This document shows, piece after piece, positions 18,401-27,014 of a DNA stretch of 46,960 bases. Source of the stretch: Aquisalinus sp. (GTDB lineage Bacteria > Pseudomonadota > Alphaproteobacteria > Caulobacterales > Parvularculaceae); contig JALEGJ010000110.1 of the NCBI GenBank assembly GCA_022763115.1, positions 1 to 46,960 on the forward strand. The letters run 5' to 3'. The translations under genes and the position numbers were made by a program. The first letter of the stretch is position 1. The number at the start of each line of letters is the position of its first letter. The notes under the pieces were generated by a model. It was given only the letters and a program-made list of their open reading frames with translations. It was not told the DNA's origin and searched no databases.

Positions 18401-18895
18401 TTATGGCGCATGTGCATCTGTAAAGGGTAAACTTTTAATCCATGCAGCAAGGCGCTCAGCTTCATGCTGGGTGAAATTTTCAGGCAACTTTAAAGTAACT
18501 GTCATATTTGGTCTGAGGTTGAACGCGTGCTTCAACATATCTTCGCTCTCATCATCAATTGGGGTATCACGAGAAAAGTCCTCAGGACTATCTGCCTCTC
18601 CGACGGCGATTTCGGCGATGCTTTTGACGTCATATTCCCAGTAAAACCGTGTTTCTGCCCCGCGTCGACCAACTAAAAATCGGCCCAAGTCCATGTCCTC
18701 GAGTGAGCGGAATAACTCAACTATGTCTGAATAGTCTTGTTCGGTTCGCTCAGCTGCAACACGAGCTTTTGTCTCACGGCTACCCCTTCCTCGGCTTTGA
18801 TACCAATCAAAGAAGTTTCTTGCTACTATGTCATTGTTGTACAAGTGTCTAAGTTTATGCTTTAAAGTTTCTTTATTTATATCGGTTAATACCAC
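18401..18895 (-). CDS. Hypothetical protein, paralog of the upstream 92-residue gene
   Basis: I do not recognise this 164-residue protein, but its first 100 residues match the product of 18899-19177. Over 68 ungapped positions I count 28 identities, including FxxW, TKxRVA, LFxxLE and GRRGxExRxxWxxDxKSIA. This copy has an extra C-terminal part: an acidic linker, then a strand-helix unit with LKLPENFTQHEAERLAAWI. The helical array followed by a GRRG beta-hairpin resembles a winged helix, so nucleic-acid binding is a reasonable guess and no more. It starts with GTG three bases after the upstream stop, so translation is coupled. The DNA is AT-rich compared with grpE. Confidence 0.72.
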   Translation of the reverse strand: MVLTDINKETLKHKLRHLYNNDIVARNFFDWYQSRGRGSRETKARVAAERTEQDYSDIVELFRSLEDMDLGRFLVGRRGAETRFYWEYDVKSIAEIAVGEADSPEDFSRDTPIDDESEDMLKHAFNLRPNMTVTLKLPENFTQHEAERLAAWIKSLPFTDAHAP

Positions 18896-18898
18896 AGT

Positions 18899-19177
18899 TC
18901 AAAGTCCTTGCGCAATTGACTTGATATCTACATTCCAAGCTATGCGGCTCTCATAGCCACGACGCCCCTCTATGAAAGTGCCGAATCCCAATGACTCAAG
19001 TAGCTTAAATAATGCTATTGTTTCGGTATATGTGGAGCCCATATTTTGGGATGCGACGCGTACTTTTGTAATATGAGTTCTGCGTGCACGCTTGTTGAGC
19101 CACAAAACAAAACCTTTAGCGGATTTGCTGCAGCGTGTGAGTTGTGAGAGTGAGTCTCGGGGTGAATTCATTTCCAT
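18899..19177 (-). CDS. Small hypothetical protein, first gene of an AT-rich two-gene operon
   Basis: A 92-residue basic protein of unknown function. It consists almost only of the block shared with the downstream gene: helical N-terminus, TKVRVAS, LFKLLESLGFG, then GRRGYESRIAWNVDIKSIA. Two starts are possible, ATG 19177 and ATG 19171, both just after AAGGA. A near-consensus sigma70 promoter (19210-19238) lies only about 25 bases upstream of the start, so expression should be strong and constitutive unless repressed. The pair lies alone between grpE and a secreted-protein gene, pointing the opposite way. Composition suggests acquisition from elsewhere. Confidence 0.65.
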   Translation of the reverse strand: MEMNSPRDSLSQLTRCSKSAKGFVLWLNKRARRTHITKVRVASQNMGSTYTETIALFKLLESLGFGTFIEGRRGYESRIAWNVDIKSIAQGL

Positions 19178-19209
19178 TTCCTTTTCTATCTTAAATGTGT
19201 TATGGGCCC

Positions 19210-19238
19210 TTTATAGCACTTTATAACCCTAAAGTCAA
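19210..19238 (-). promoter_or_regulatory. Sigma70-type promoter of the orphan pair
   Basis: Read on the minus strand, TTGACT (19233-19238) and TATAAA (19210-19215) are separated by exactly 17 bases. That is five of six matches at each hexamer. The start of transcription would fall near 19203, about 25 bases before the ATG at 19177. Confidence 0.7.
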
Positions 19239-19268
19239 AGTGTTATTCCTTAAAAAATTCCTTATTAG

Positions 19269-19290
19269 GCCCTTAGGGAGGAGTAAGGGC
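19269..19290. repeat. Perfect 7-bp inverted repeat with purine loop
   Basis: GCCCTTA (19269-19275) and TAAGGGC (19284-19290) flank the purine loop GGGAGGAG. It lies about 30 bases upstream of the -35 box of the orphan pair and may be an operator. The loop resembles a ribosome-binding site, but no useful reading frame follows (only three codons). Confidence 0.45.
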
Positions 19291-19579
19291 GCGTGATGGC
19301 TTTTTAAGTATCCATGTTTTAAGGTTTTAATTGGCCACTTGTCGGCCAAGCTTGTTTCATTTTCAGGAATGTCAATTTCTGATTATCGCCAAAGTCTGGT
19401 GCTTTTGACAGGGATGATAAATTTCGACTTGATGGTCCTAATTAGAGGATACACTTTTTTTAGTGTAAATCTGCATCACCCTAAGAGCTAATTTATAGCT
19501 CGGGAACGATTTTTAAGGCTTGTAGCGATGAGCTAACCGTTGGTGACTGCTTTTAAGCAATACCTTGGTGCCCAACTGC

Positions 19580-19608
19580 TTGAATGTTATCCAATAACTC
19601 ATCATACT
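19580..19608 (+). promoter_or_regulatory. Possible promoter of the DUF305/LVIVD gene
   Basis: TTGAAT (19580-19585) and CATACT (19603-19608) have a 17-base spacer and four of six matches each. Transcription would begin near 19615. That fits translation from the ATG at 19638 but not from the earlier ATG at 19584. Confidence 0.4.
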
Positions 19609-19637
19609 CCTGTGTTGGAGTTAATGGAGGGATGGAC

Positions 19638-22103
19638 ATGCGTCGCCTGAGCCGGAACGAGATAAAGTATACTTTGGGATCAACAATCGCCATGGCCCTG
19701 TTGGCCTGCGCGAGTGGCGCATCTGCGCAGGATGCGCCGATCATACAGCCAGGTGCACCGGGACAGCCCGGCCGGGCTCTTTCTGCCGAGGAGGCAGCAA
19801 AGGTCGCTGATACACGGTACACGGAAGATGATGTGCGCTACATGCAGGACATGATCCCGCATCACTATCAGGCGGTTGAAATGGCAGCGCTTGTGGCGGA
19901 CCGAACCAACCGCCCTGAAATCGTGGACCTTGCCGGGCGCATTGATGCCTCACAGGAAGACGAAATCGAGTTCATGCAGACATGGCTGCGGGATCGTGGT
20001 GAAAAGGCGCCTGATCCGGCGAAGCCGCACCACAGTGACTCAGGTCACGATCATGGTCACGGCCATCATAAAACGCATATGAGTCACGAGATGATGGGCA
20101 TGGCCAGCCCGGAGCAGATGGAGCAACTGGCTGCATCAGAAGGCGCTGCTTTCGATCGGCTGTTCCTTGAGCTGATGATTCCGCATCATGAAGGCGCCGT
20201 GCGCATGTCGCAAGACCTGCTGTCAAAGCGAGGCTCAGCCTATGACCCGGTGCTGTATGATTTCGTGAACGATGTCATCAACGACCAGAATGCAGAAATC
20301 ACCAGAATGACGGCTCTCTTGGCGAGCCTTTCCGAGGATCCGCGCGTTGACCTTGCCGCCGGTTTCCGGGACGCCGGGGAAGCGATCAGCAATCTGGAAC
20401 TCGTGGCCACCCTGCCCAAGCCGCAGGGCTTTTTTGATCCGGAAAATCCGGCTGGGTTGCCGCCAATCATTGATCCGGATGAAGATGAAGCCGAAGATGA
20501 GGAGACCGCCACGGAATGGGGCGCTCGCTCACCCCTGTTGAGCTTCTCCAATACGGACATGGCTTTCTTCGATGATACGCTGGTCGTCGGGAATTATCAT
20601 GGCTTCAACATTTATAAACTGGACACTGAAGGGTTGCCGACATTGACAAGTTCTGTTGTGTGTCCGGGTGGTCAGGGTGATGTCTCGGTTGTTGGTGACC
20701 TGCTCATTATGTCTGTGGAGCAGACGCGCGGGCGTGTTGACTGTGGACAGCAGGGCGTTCCCGAAGATGTCAGTGCCGAGCGTTTCCGTGGGTTGCGGAT
20801 TTTTGACATCAGTGATCTGTCGCAGCCGGTTCAGGTGGGACAGGTACAAACCTGTCGTGGCTCACACACCCATTCTGTCGTCTCCGGCCCGGGCCGTGAT
20901 GGCAAGATCATTGTCTATAACTCCGGCACGGCATCCGTGCGGGACGAGGAAGAGCTTGCAGGCTGCATCGGTGATATTCCGGGCGATGACAGAACGGCGC
21001 TGTTCCGTATCGACGTTGTCGAGATTCCGGTAGACGATCCGTCCAAGGCGCGCATCGTGGATAGCCCTGCGGTCTTTGCGGACCCTGAAACAGGAGCGCT
21101 TGCCGGCCTGTGGCGTGGCGGCGATCATGGAGACGACACGCAGGACACCGAGATTACAGATCAGTGCCATGACATTACGGTTTTTCCATCTGCGAAGATC
21201 GCGGCGGGGGCCTGTTCCGGTAACGGTATTATTTTCGATATCTCCAATCCGTTGAAGCCACGCCGGATTGATGCCGTGGTGGATAAGGGGTTCGCTTACT
21301 GGCACTCTGCCACATTCAATAATGACGGTACAAAAGTGCTGTTTACGGATGAATGGGGTGGCGGTGGTCGTCCACGCTGCCGAGTGCATGATCCGATGGA
21401 TTGGGGCGCCAATGCTCTCTACGACATCGAGGATGGCAAGCTGGAATTCCGCAGCCATTACAAGATACCGGCACCGCAATCCGATCAGGAAAATTGTGTC
21501 GCGCATAATGGCTCGATTGTGCCGGTGCCGGGTCGCGATATTTTCGTACAGGCCTGGTATCAGGGCGGTCTTTCCCTGATTGATTTCACTGACTCCTCCA
21601 ACCCGTTTGAGATCGGCTTCTTTGACCGTGGTCCGGTGCACCCGGAGCGCATGATGGTGGGCGGTTTCTGGTCGACCTACTGGTATAATGGGCGCATCTA
21701 CGGCACGGAAATCATCCGTGGTCTGGACGTGCTGGCGCTCAAGCCAAGCGATTACCTGTCAGAAAATGAAATCGCTGCGGCTGCCCTCGCAGATCAGGGC
21801 GCGGTGTTTAATCCGCAACAGCAACTGCCGGTCACCTGGCCTGCCGTGCCTGTGGTAGCCCATGCCTATCTGGACCAGCTTGAGCGCGGTAATAACCTCC
21901 CGGCGGATCGTCTGGCGGAATTGCGTGTGATGGTTGACACAGTGGAAGCTGGCCTTGCGAGCGAAGAGCGTAACACAAGCCTCGCGCGGGATGTGCGGCA
22001 AACAGCGCGCGATCTGCGCCGTGAGGACGCCACGGGGCAGGCTGCCAAGCGCCTTGCTGCCCTGGCGGACACACTGCAGGAAATGGCCGATAATCTGCGC
22101 TAA
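19638..22103 (+). CDS. Exported DUF305 plus LVIVD-repeat fusion protein
   Basis: A large exported protein of 821 residues. A signal peptide (cleavage probably after ASA at 30; LLAC at 21-24 is a poor lipobox) leads into two DUF305 units, each with MIPHH (72-76 and 180-184). A His-rich linker (about 130-150, with GHDHGHGHH and several Met) lies between them. DUF305 proteins such as CopM bind copper or other soft metals. The C-terminal 500 residues are LVIVD-type beta-propeller repeats (VVGNYHGFNIYKL, GLRIFDISDLSQPVQVG, SLIDFTDSSNPFEIG), ending in a helical tail. I chose ATG 19638 because GGAGGG at 19626-19631 precedes it; ATG 19584 lies in the promoter. A strong terminator follows. Metal sequestration at the cell surface is a reasonable inference. 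Confidence 0.85.
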   Translation: MRRLSRNEIKYTLGSTIAMALLACASGASAQDAPIIQPGAPGQPGRALSAEEAAKVADTRYTEDDVRYMQDMIPHHYQAVEMAALVADRTNRPEIVDLAGRIDASQEDEIEFMQTWLRDRGEKAPDPAKPHHSDSGHDHGHGHHKTHMSHEMMGMASPEQMEQLAASEGAAFDRLFLELMIPHHEGAVRMSQDLLSKRGSAYDPVLYDFVNDVINDQNAEITRMTALLASLSEDPRVDLAAGFRDAGEAISNLELVATLPKPQGFFDPENPAGLPPIIDPDEDEAEDEETATEWGARSPLLSFSNTDMAFFDDTLVVGNYHGFNIYKLDTEGLPTLTSSVVCPGGQGDVSVVGDLLIMSVEQTRGRVDCGQQGVPEDVSAERFRGLRIFDISDLSQPVQVGQVQTCRGSHTHSVVSGPGRDGKIIVYNSGTASVRDEEELAGCIGDIPGDDRTALFRIDVVEIPVDDPSKARIVDSPAVFADPETGALAGLWRGGDHGDDTQDTEITDQCHDITVFPSAKIAAGACSGNGIIFDISNPLKPRRIDAVVDKGFAYWHSATFNNDGTKVLFTDEWGGGGRPRCRVHDPMDWGANALYDIEDGKLEFRSHYKIPAPQSDQENCVAHNGSIVPVPGRDIFVQAWYQGGLSLIDFTDSSNPFEIGFFDRGPVHPERMMVGGFWSTYWYNGRIYGTEIIRGLDVLALKPSDYLSENEIAAAALADQGAVFNPQQQLPVTWPAVPVVAHAYLDQLERGNNLPADRLAELRVMVDTVEAGLASEERNTSLARDVRQTARDLRREDATGQAAKRLAALADTLQEMADNLR

Positions 22104-22171
22104 AGAACGATTGCGATGGTGAACCAGTCAGCTGGTTAACCATCGTAAATCACCTGTTAACCACGACCGGT

Positions 22172-22206
22172 AAGACTGCCGCGCGATATGCGGCAGTCTT
22201 TTTTTT
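22172..22206 (+). terminator. Rho-independent terminator of the DUF305 gene, overlapping the Slam start
   Basis: An 11-bp perfect stem, AAGACTGCCGC (22172-22182) with GCGGCAGTCTT (22190-22200), closes a 7-base loop and runs into eight T residues (to 22206). The ATG of the next gene (22188-22190) sits in the loop and the first base of the 3' arm. Confidence 0.85.
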
Positions 22207-23549
22207 CAGACAGGAAAAGCGTTTTTCAGCGCAGCGCAGCGGCCCTAGCTCTTGCCGCTGCGCTGATGACTGCTGCGCCCGCCACTGCAAAAACCGATGA
22301 GCCGTCAGGAAGGCAACCCGAGACGGTCACGCTTTCCGGCCAGCAGGCCCTAAAAGTTGCCGAGGAGTTGCTTCTCAAGAAAGAGTACGATGAGGCAGAA
22401 GCGATCTTGCTGCGCCTGGCCCAAGCGGACCCGGGCAAAGTTGACCTGACGCAAGTGCGTTTTCTCACCGGACTGGTTGCGGTGGGGCGCAAGGATTTTG
22501 TGGCGGCAGAGGAGTATTTCCGGTCCATCCTCGACAATAACCCTGATTTGATCCGGGTACGATTGGAATTGGCCCGCAGCCTTTATGAGCAGCAGAAGGA
22601 CGGCGCAGCCGCCTATCACTTTCAGTATGTGCTCGGCAACGGCCTGCCGGAAGAGACCAAAGCCCTGGTGCGTCAGTTTCTGCGCCGCATCGAGGCGCGA
22701 AAGGTTTTTCACCTGCAACTCGGCACGGCCATTGTTCCCAACAGCAACATCAATAATGGCCCGAAGGATGATACGGTCACGGTATTTGGTCTGCCATTCC
22801 AGTTGGACGATGCGGCGCAAAAGCAGTCCGGCACGGGTCTTTCCACCTCGTTGAATGTGGCCGCGTTCCCGAAACTGACGGACAGATTGCGGCTTGAAAC
22901 GCGCGCCGGTGCGCGTGTTGTGGACTACTCCAATGCCGATTTCGATGATGTGTTCATGTCATTTGAAATCGGCCCGAGATTACAAACAAAAAAAGCAACT
23001 GTCAGTGTGTTGGGCGCTTTTTCAAAACGCTGGTTTGGCGGGGAGCGTTTTTCGCGCAGTCACGGGATGCGGATGGTGCTGACCACGCCTCTATCTGACA
23101 GAATGCGTTTTTCGGTGCGCAGTTCCTATGCGCAGGTTGATTACAGCAGTAACCCGAACCGTTCAGGCCCGGTTTATTCCGGCGCTGTGTCCATGCAGCG
23201 GGTAATGGACAAGCGCACGGTGGCCGGGCTCGGTTTCCAGGTAACGCGGGAGGAAGCCAATGCGAATAATCTCAAAAACCATCAGTACAGGCTGAACGCC
23301 TTTATTTCCCGCGAGTTGCCGTGGGGGATCACCGCACAGGTGGCACCGGATTATTATGTACGAGACTTTCAAAGCTCTTCCCGCCTTGACGAGACCTATG
23401 GCCTCTCATTCCGGGTCACCAAGCGGGATTGGCGCTATCATGGTTTCGCGCCAGTGTTCAGCTATGCATATTTGAAGAATGTCTCGAACAATCCGTTCTT
23501 CAACTATGATCGCCACTCGGCTGATATAGGCGTGACGCGAAACTTCTGA
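22188..23549 (+). CDS. Slam-like outer-membrane lipoprotein translocon (TPR plus DUF560 barrel)
   Basis: Surface lipoprotein assembly modifiers (Slam) move lipoproteins across the outer membrane to the cell surface. After a signal peptide (hydrophobic 17-30, cleavage near ATA at 34), residues about 45-170 form TPR-like helices (LLLKKEYDEAEAILLRLAQ, DFVAAEEYFRSILDNNP). Residues about 175-453 form the SlamC/DUF560 beta-barrel, opening with FHLQLGTAIVPNSNINNG and ending with Phe as outer-membrane proteins do. At 453 residues it is near the Neisseria Slam length. The only usable start is ATG 22188, which lies inside the upstream terminator hairpin and has no ribosome site. The convergent lipoprotein at 23556-24764 is the likely cargo. 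Confidence 0.85.
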   Translation: MRQSFFSDRKSVFQRSAAALALAAALMTAAPATAKTDEPSGRQPETVTLSGQQALKVAEELLLKKEYDEAEAILLRLAQADPGKVDLTQVRFLTGLVAVGRKDFVAAEEYFRSILDNNPDLIRVRLELARSLYEQQKDGAAAYHFQYVLGNGLPEETKALVRQFLRRIEARKVFHLQLGTAIVPNSNINNGPKDDTVTVFGLPFQLDDAAQKQSGTGLSTSLNVAAFPKLTDRLRLETRAGARVVDYSNADFDDVFMSFEIGPRLQTKKATVSVLGAFSKRWFGGERFSRSHGMRMVLTTPLSDRMRFSVRSSYAQVDYSSNPNRSGPVYSGAVSMQRVMDKRTVAGLGFQVTREEANANNLKNHQYRLNAFISRELPWGITAQVAPDYYVRDFQSSSRLDETYGLSFRVTKRDWRYHGFAPVFSYAYLKNVSNNPFFNYDRHSADIGVTRNF

Positions 23550-23555
23550 ACATGC

Positions 23556-24764
23556 TCAGTTTTGCTGTGACTGTGCTTCCGGGTTGGCACCAAGGAAGCC
23601 GCCAATGCCGTGAACACTGCTGTTGCCGAAGACCAGCGTCCCGGCAACTTCATCTGCGTCAGCACCGAAGAAAGCGCCTTCCAGTTCACCTGTAATTGTT
23701 GGGTCAGAGCGGCTGACAAAAGTGCCGAAGAATGTGTCATCCGTAATGTCGCCTGTTCCGTCAAAGACATCGTAGTCAAAGAAATCTGACGTACCATCAA
23801 TGCCTGTTTCGCGAATGTTAGCGTCATAGACAAAATCAAGCTGATCGGTTGTGAAGTCGAAGTTGAATGCAATCGAGCCAACAAGATCCTGAATATTGTT
23901 GTTTTGCAGAATATATCCTTCAACGGTTGCCGTATAGGAAGCCGTGCCAGAGGTTGGTATTTCATTGAGGGGCGTGCGCTCACCCCAGACGGCGGCGCCA
24001 TAGGTTTCCTGACCATTGCCAGCAGTTGCATCCACCCACACGCCAAGCGTCGCGTAGTTCGTCGTACCCGCCCCATTGGTCAGATTCAGGTGGAAGTACT
24101 GAACACCATTTGTCTCATAGTAGTAGAAGTCACTATTCGTGATCAGATCATTCACACGGTCCGTAATCGCAGCGGCAAGATCCTGGGCTGCCGGATCAGT
24201 TGACTCGGAGAGTGCCGCCATGAAAGCGTTCACAGCACTCGGGTTGCCAAAGAAGCCGTCCATCTCGGTCTGATCGAAAAAACCGCCCCAGATATAGGGG
24301 TTTGAAGAGATAACGATCGCTTCATTGTTGAACTCAAAGCCGAGATCGACAGGGTCAGTCAGCATCACATTGAAAAATGTTTCTGACATGGAAGACACGC
24401 CGGATGTCACATCAAATGTGAAAGTGTCGTTGTCAGAATCGTAGAACATCGTGTTCCCGTCATCGAAAAAGCCGCGAACGGATTCCTGAAACACGAGTGC
24501 TTCCTGCCCGGTCGTGGCGTCAACCACCTGGCGGTTCACGGTCAACGTGGTCGCGGCCACATCATAGAATACGCTGACACCGTCGCCGCTACTCGGATGC
24601 AGATAGGACGTATCTGTCATGATGAGGTTGCGTGCCGGCGCCGGGGTGCCATTGGGCCCAAGCAGTGGCCCAGGGTCGCCAGGGGCGCCGCTGCCACCGG
24701 AAGTACAGGCAGCGAGCGAGAAACAGGCAGCAGAAACAAACAGGCGGCTGAATATGGCGTTCAT
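23556..24764 (-). CDS. Lipoprotein with TbpB-like C-terminal barrel, probable Slam cargo
   Basis: A 402-residue acidic lipoprotein. The signal peptide ends in the lipobox LAAC (Cys20), followed by a Gly/Ser/Pro linker. The C-terminal 120 or so residues look like the eight-stranded barrel of transferrin-binding-protein-B-type surface lipoproteins. The marker is the hairpin GELEGAFFGADADEVAGTLV. The middle is rich in Asn, Asp and Phe and matches nothing I know. The start is ATG 24764; a longer frame to 24806 would spoil the signal peptide. It ends 6 bases from the Slam-like gene, which is the classical neighbour of such cargo. The ligand (heme, metal complex or protein) is unknown. Confidence 0.8.
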   Translation of the reverse strand: MNAIFSRLFVSAACFSLAACTSGGSGAPGDPGPLLGPNGTPAPARNLIMTDTSYLHPSSGDGVSVFYDVAATTLTVNRQVVDATTGQEALVFQESVRGFFDDGNTMFYDSDNDTFTFDVTSGVSSMSETFFNVMLTDPVDLGFEFNNEAIVISSNPYIWGGFFDQTEMDGFFGNPSAVNAFMAALSESTDPAAQDLAAAITDRVNDLITNSDFYYYETNGVQYFHLNLTNGAGTTNYATLGVWVDATAGNGQETYGAAVWGERTPLNEIPTSGTASYTATVEGYILQNNNIQDLVGSIAFNFDFTTDQLDFVYDANIRETGIDGTSDFFDYDVFDGTGDITDDTFFGTFVSRSDPTITGELEGAFFGADADEVAGTLVFGNSSVHGIGGFLGANPEAQSQQN

Positions 24765-24857
24765 GGAACGTAACCTCGAAATTGAAACTCTGGGATTTGG
24801 TAACAAAACGAGGTGAATGGATGCTTAAGCGGCCGTTCAGCCATCTTTAAGGTTTTG

Positions 24858-24900
24858 CCTATCGCGAGAGTAAAATTTCTCTCATTTCACCTGTCGCGAG
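24858..24900. repeat. 11-bp direct repeats flanking a dyad upstream of dnaK
   Basis: CCTATCGCGAG (24858-24868) and CCTGTCGCGAG (24890-24900) differ at one base and start 32 bases apart, about three helical turns. Between them GAGAG (24866-24870) and CTCTC (24879-24883) form an inverted repeat around an AT core. The array ends two bases before the -35 box of the dnaK promoter. It is an operator candidate. Confidence 0.5.
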
Positions 24901-24902
24901 TG

Positions 24903-24931
24903 GTTGAACCGTGATTATGGCCTGCTTATAT
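24903..24931 (+). promoter_or_regulatory. Heat-shock (sigma32-type) promoter of dnaK
   Basis: GTTG (24903-24906), an 18-base spacer and CTTATAT (24925-24931) match the alphaproteobacterial RpoH pattern CTTG-N17/18-CYTATNT with one mismatch in the -35 box. Transcription would start near 24938, giving a leader of about 130 bases before dnaK. The gap 24765-25070 otherwise holds only the repeat array. Confidence 0.6.
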
Positions 24932-25070
24932 CCCCGTTGAAGCCGCTGCTGAATGGTAGAGGCGCAACTATCAAACTTTTAAGTCTGGGGCTGTCCCTCC
25001 GGGTGCTTGATCAACGCACAAAGGTGCAAAGGCTCGGTAATTCAGCCTGCTGTAAGGAGAAGAAGACAAA

Positions 25071-26987
25071 ATGGGTAAAATAATTGGTATTGACCTCGGT
25101 ACAACCAATTCCTGCGTAGCCGTGATGGAAGGCGGCGATCCGAAGGTAATCGAGAACGCCGAAGGCATCCGCACAACGCCATCTGTTGTTGCTTTCACTG
25201 AAGATGGTGAGCGCCTGATGGGCCAGCCAGCTGTGCGCCAGGCCGTGACAAACCCGCAAAATACGTTCTTTGCCATCAAGCGCCTGATTGGCCGCCCATT
25301 TACGGACCCGACCGTCAAAAAAGATGCTGACATGGTGCCATATGCCATCGTCAAGGGTGACAATGGCGATGCCTGGGTCGAAGCACGCGGCGAAAAGTAT
25401 GCGCCTTCCCAGATTTCAGCCTTCATCCTGCAGAAAATGAAGGAAACCGCCGAAAGCTATCTCGGCGAGACAGTGACCCAGGCCGTCATCACCGTGCCTG
25501 CCTACTTTAATGACGCCCAGCGTCAGGCCACCAAAGATGCCGGCAAGATCGCGGGCCTTGAAGTCCTGCGGATCATCAACGAGCCGACAGCAGCAGCTCT
25601 TGCGTATGGTCTCGACAAAAATGAAGGCAAGACAATCGCTGTTTACGACCTTGGCGGTGGGACATTCGACGTCTCCATTCTGGAGATCGGTGATGGTGTC
25701 TTTGAAGTGAAGTCCACCAATGGCGATACTTTCCTTGGTGGTGAAGATTTTGACCTGCGCATCGTGGACTACCTTGCTGATCAGTTCAAAAAAGACAACG
25801 GCATGGACCTGCGCAACGACAAGCTCGCGTTGCAACGCCTGAAAGAAGAGGCAGAAAAAGCCAAGAAAGAGCTGTCTTCTGCAGCCCAGTATGAAGTGAA
25901 CCTGCCTTATATCACGGCGGATGCGTCCGGGCCCAAGCACCTCAACCTGAAACTGACCCGCGCCAAATTCGAGTCATTGGTCGAGGATCTGGTCAAACGT
26001 ACCGTTGATCCATGCAAGGCCGCGCTGAAAGATGCCGGTTTGTCTGCTTCAGATATTGACGAAGTCGTTTTGGTTGGCGGCATGACCCGGATGCCGAAAA
26101 TCCAGGAGACAGTGAAAAACTTCTTCGGCAAGGATCCGCATAAGGGTGTGAATCCGGATGAGGTTGTTGCGCTTGGTGCCGCTATTCAGGCCGGCGTCCT
26201 GCAAGGCGACGTGAAGGACGTCCTTCTGCTGGACGTAACGCCACTTTCCCTTGGCATCGAGACGCTTGGTGGCGTGTTCACCCGTCTGATCGACCGCAAC
26301 ACGACCATCCCGACCAAGAAATCGCAAACCTTCTCGACGGCGGAAGATAACCAGAATGCGGTGACTATTCGCGTTGCACAAGGCGAGCGTGAAATGGCGG
26401 CAGACAACAAGATGCTGGGTCAGTTTGATCTGGTCGGCATTCCGCCAGCACCGCGCGGCGTCCCGCAGGTGGAAGTCACCTTCGACATCGATGCGAACGG
26501 CATTGTGCATGTTTCTGCGAAGGACAAGGCAACCAACAAGGAGCAGTCTATCCGCATTCAGGCCTCTGGCGGTTTGAGCGATGATGATATCGAGCAAATG
26601 GTCAAGGATGCAGAAGCGAACGCGGAAGCTGACAAGCAGCGCCGTGAGACTGTGGAAGCCCGCAATCAGGCAGAAGCACTTATCCACTCAACAGAAAGTG
26701 CACTGAAAGAGCATGGTGACAAGATTGAGGATGGCGACAAGAAAGCCATCGAAGACTCCATCACCTCCATGCGCGAAATTCTGGATGACGAAAACGCTGA
26801 TGCAGAGAAACTGCAAGGCGGCGTTCAGGCACTGGCCGCTGCTTCCATGAAGCTCGGCGAAGCGATGTACAGCCAGAACGACGGTGAGGCTGATGCACAA
26901 GCAGCTGCTGATGCTGCCCGTGACGCGGCCGAAGAGGCTGACATTGTCGATGCCGACTACGAAGAAGTCGACGGCGACAAAAAATAA
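25071..26987 (+). CDS. dnaK: Molecular chaperone DnaK (Hsp70)
   Basis: DnaK binds unfolded proteins in an ATP-dependent cycle driven by DnaJ and GrpE. The N-terminal [14 protein letters not shown] (5-18) and [12 protein letters not shown] are the ATP-binding loops. The linker [18 protein letters not shown] joins the nucleotide domain to the substrate-binding beta-sandwich. A helical lid ends with EEVDGDKK. The 638 residues are normal. GTAAGGAG lies upstream of the ATG at 25071. dnaJ follows after 105 bases, and grpE and hrcA are in the same window, so most of the Hsp70 machinery is clustered here. Confidence 0.98.
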   Translation: MGKIIGIDLGTTNSCVAVMEGGDPKVIENAEGIRTTPSVVAFTEDGERLMGQPAVRQAVTNPQNTFFAIKRLIGRPFTDPTVKKDADMVPYAIVKGDNGDAWVEARGEKYAPSQISAFILQKMKETAESYLGETVTQAVITVPAYFNDAQRQATKDAGKIAGLEVLRIINEPTAAALAYGLDKNEGKTIAVYDLGGGTFDVSILEIGDGVFEVKSTNGDTFLGGEDFDLRIVDYLADQFKKDNGMDLRNDKLALQRLKEEAEKAKKELSSAAQYEVNLPYITADASGPKHLNLKLTRAKFESLVEDLVKRTVDPCKAALKDAGLSASDIDEVVLVGGMTRMPKIQETVKNFFGKDPHKGVNPDEVVALGAAIQAGVLQGDVKDVLLLDVTPLSLGIETLGGVFTRLIDRNTTIPTKKSQTFSTAEDNQNAVTIRVAQGEREMAADNKMLGQFDLVGIPPAPRGVPQVEVTFDIDANGIVHVSAKDKATNKEQSIRIQASGGLSDDDIEQMVKDAEANAEADKQRRETVEARNQAEALIHSTESALKEHGDKIEDGDKKAIEDSITSMREILDDENADAEKLQGGVQALAAASMKLGEAMYSQNDGEADAQAAADAARDAAEEADIVDADYEEVDGDKK

Positions 26988-27014
26988 AAACGCAGGAAAC
27001 TGCTGAACCTGTCC

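Larger units (their letters stand above)
19178..19637. other. AT-rich intergenic region with several dyads
   Basis: This 460-base gap between the divergent orphan pair and the DUF305 gene holds no convincing gene. I see a promoter for each side (19210-19238 minus, 19580-19608 plus). There are also three inverted repeats: 19269-19290, 19451-19466 (ACACT and AGTGT) and 19485-19501 (GAGCTA and TAGCTC). Confidence 0.6.

Noticed and set aside
19584..19637. Earlier ATG for the DUF305/LVIVD protein
   Set aside because: The ATG overlaps the -35 box of the likely promoter, and GGAGGG points to the ATG at 19638, which also gives a clean signal peptide.
20862..21641. A 259-codon minus-strand frame inside the DUF305/LVIVD gene
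   Set aside because: It is antisense to clear LVIVD repeats and has no ribosome site.
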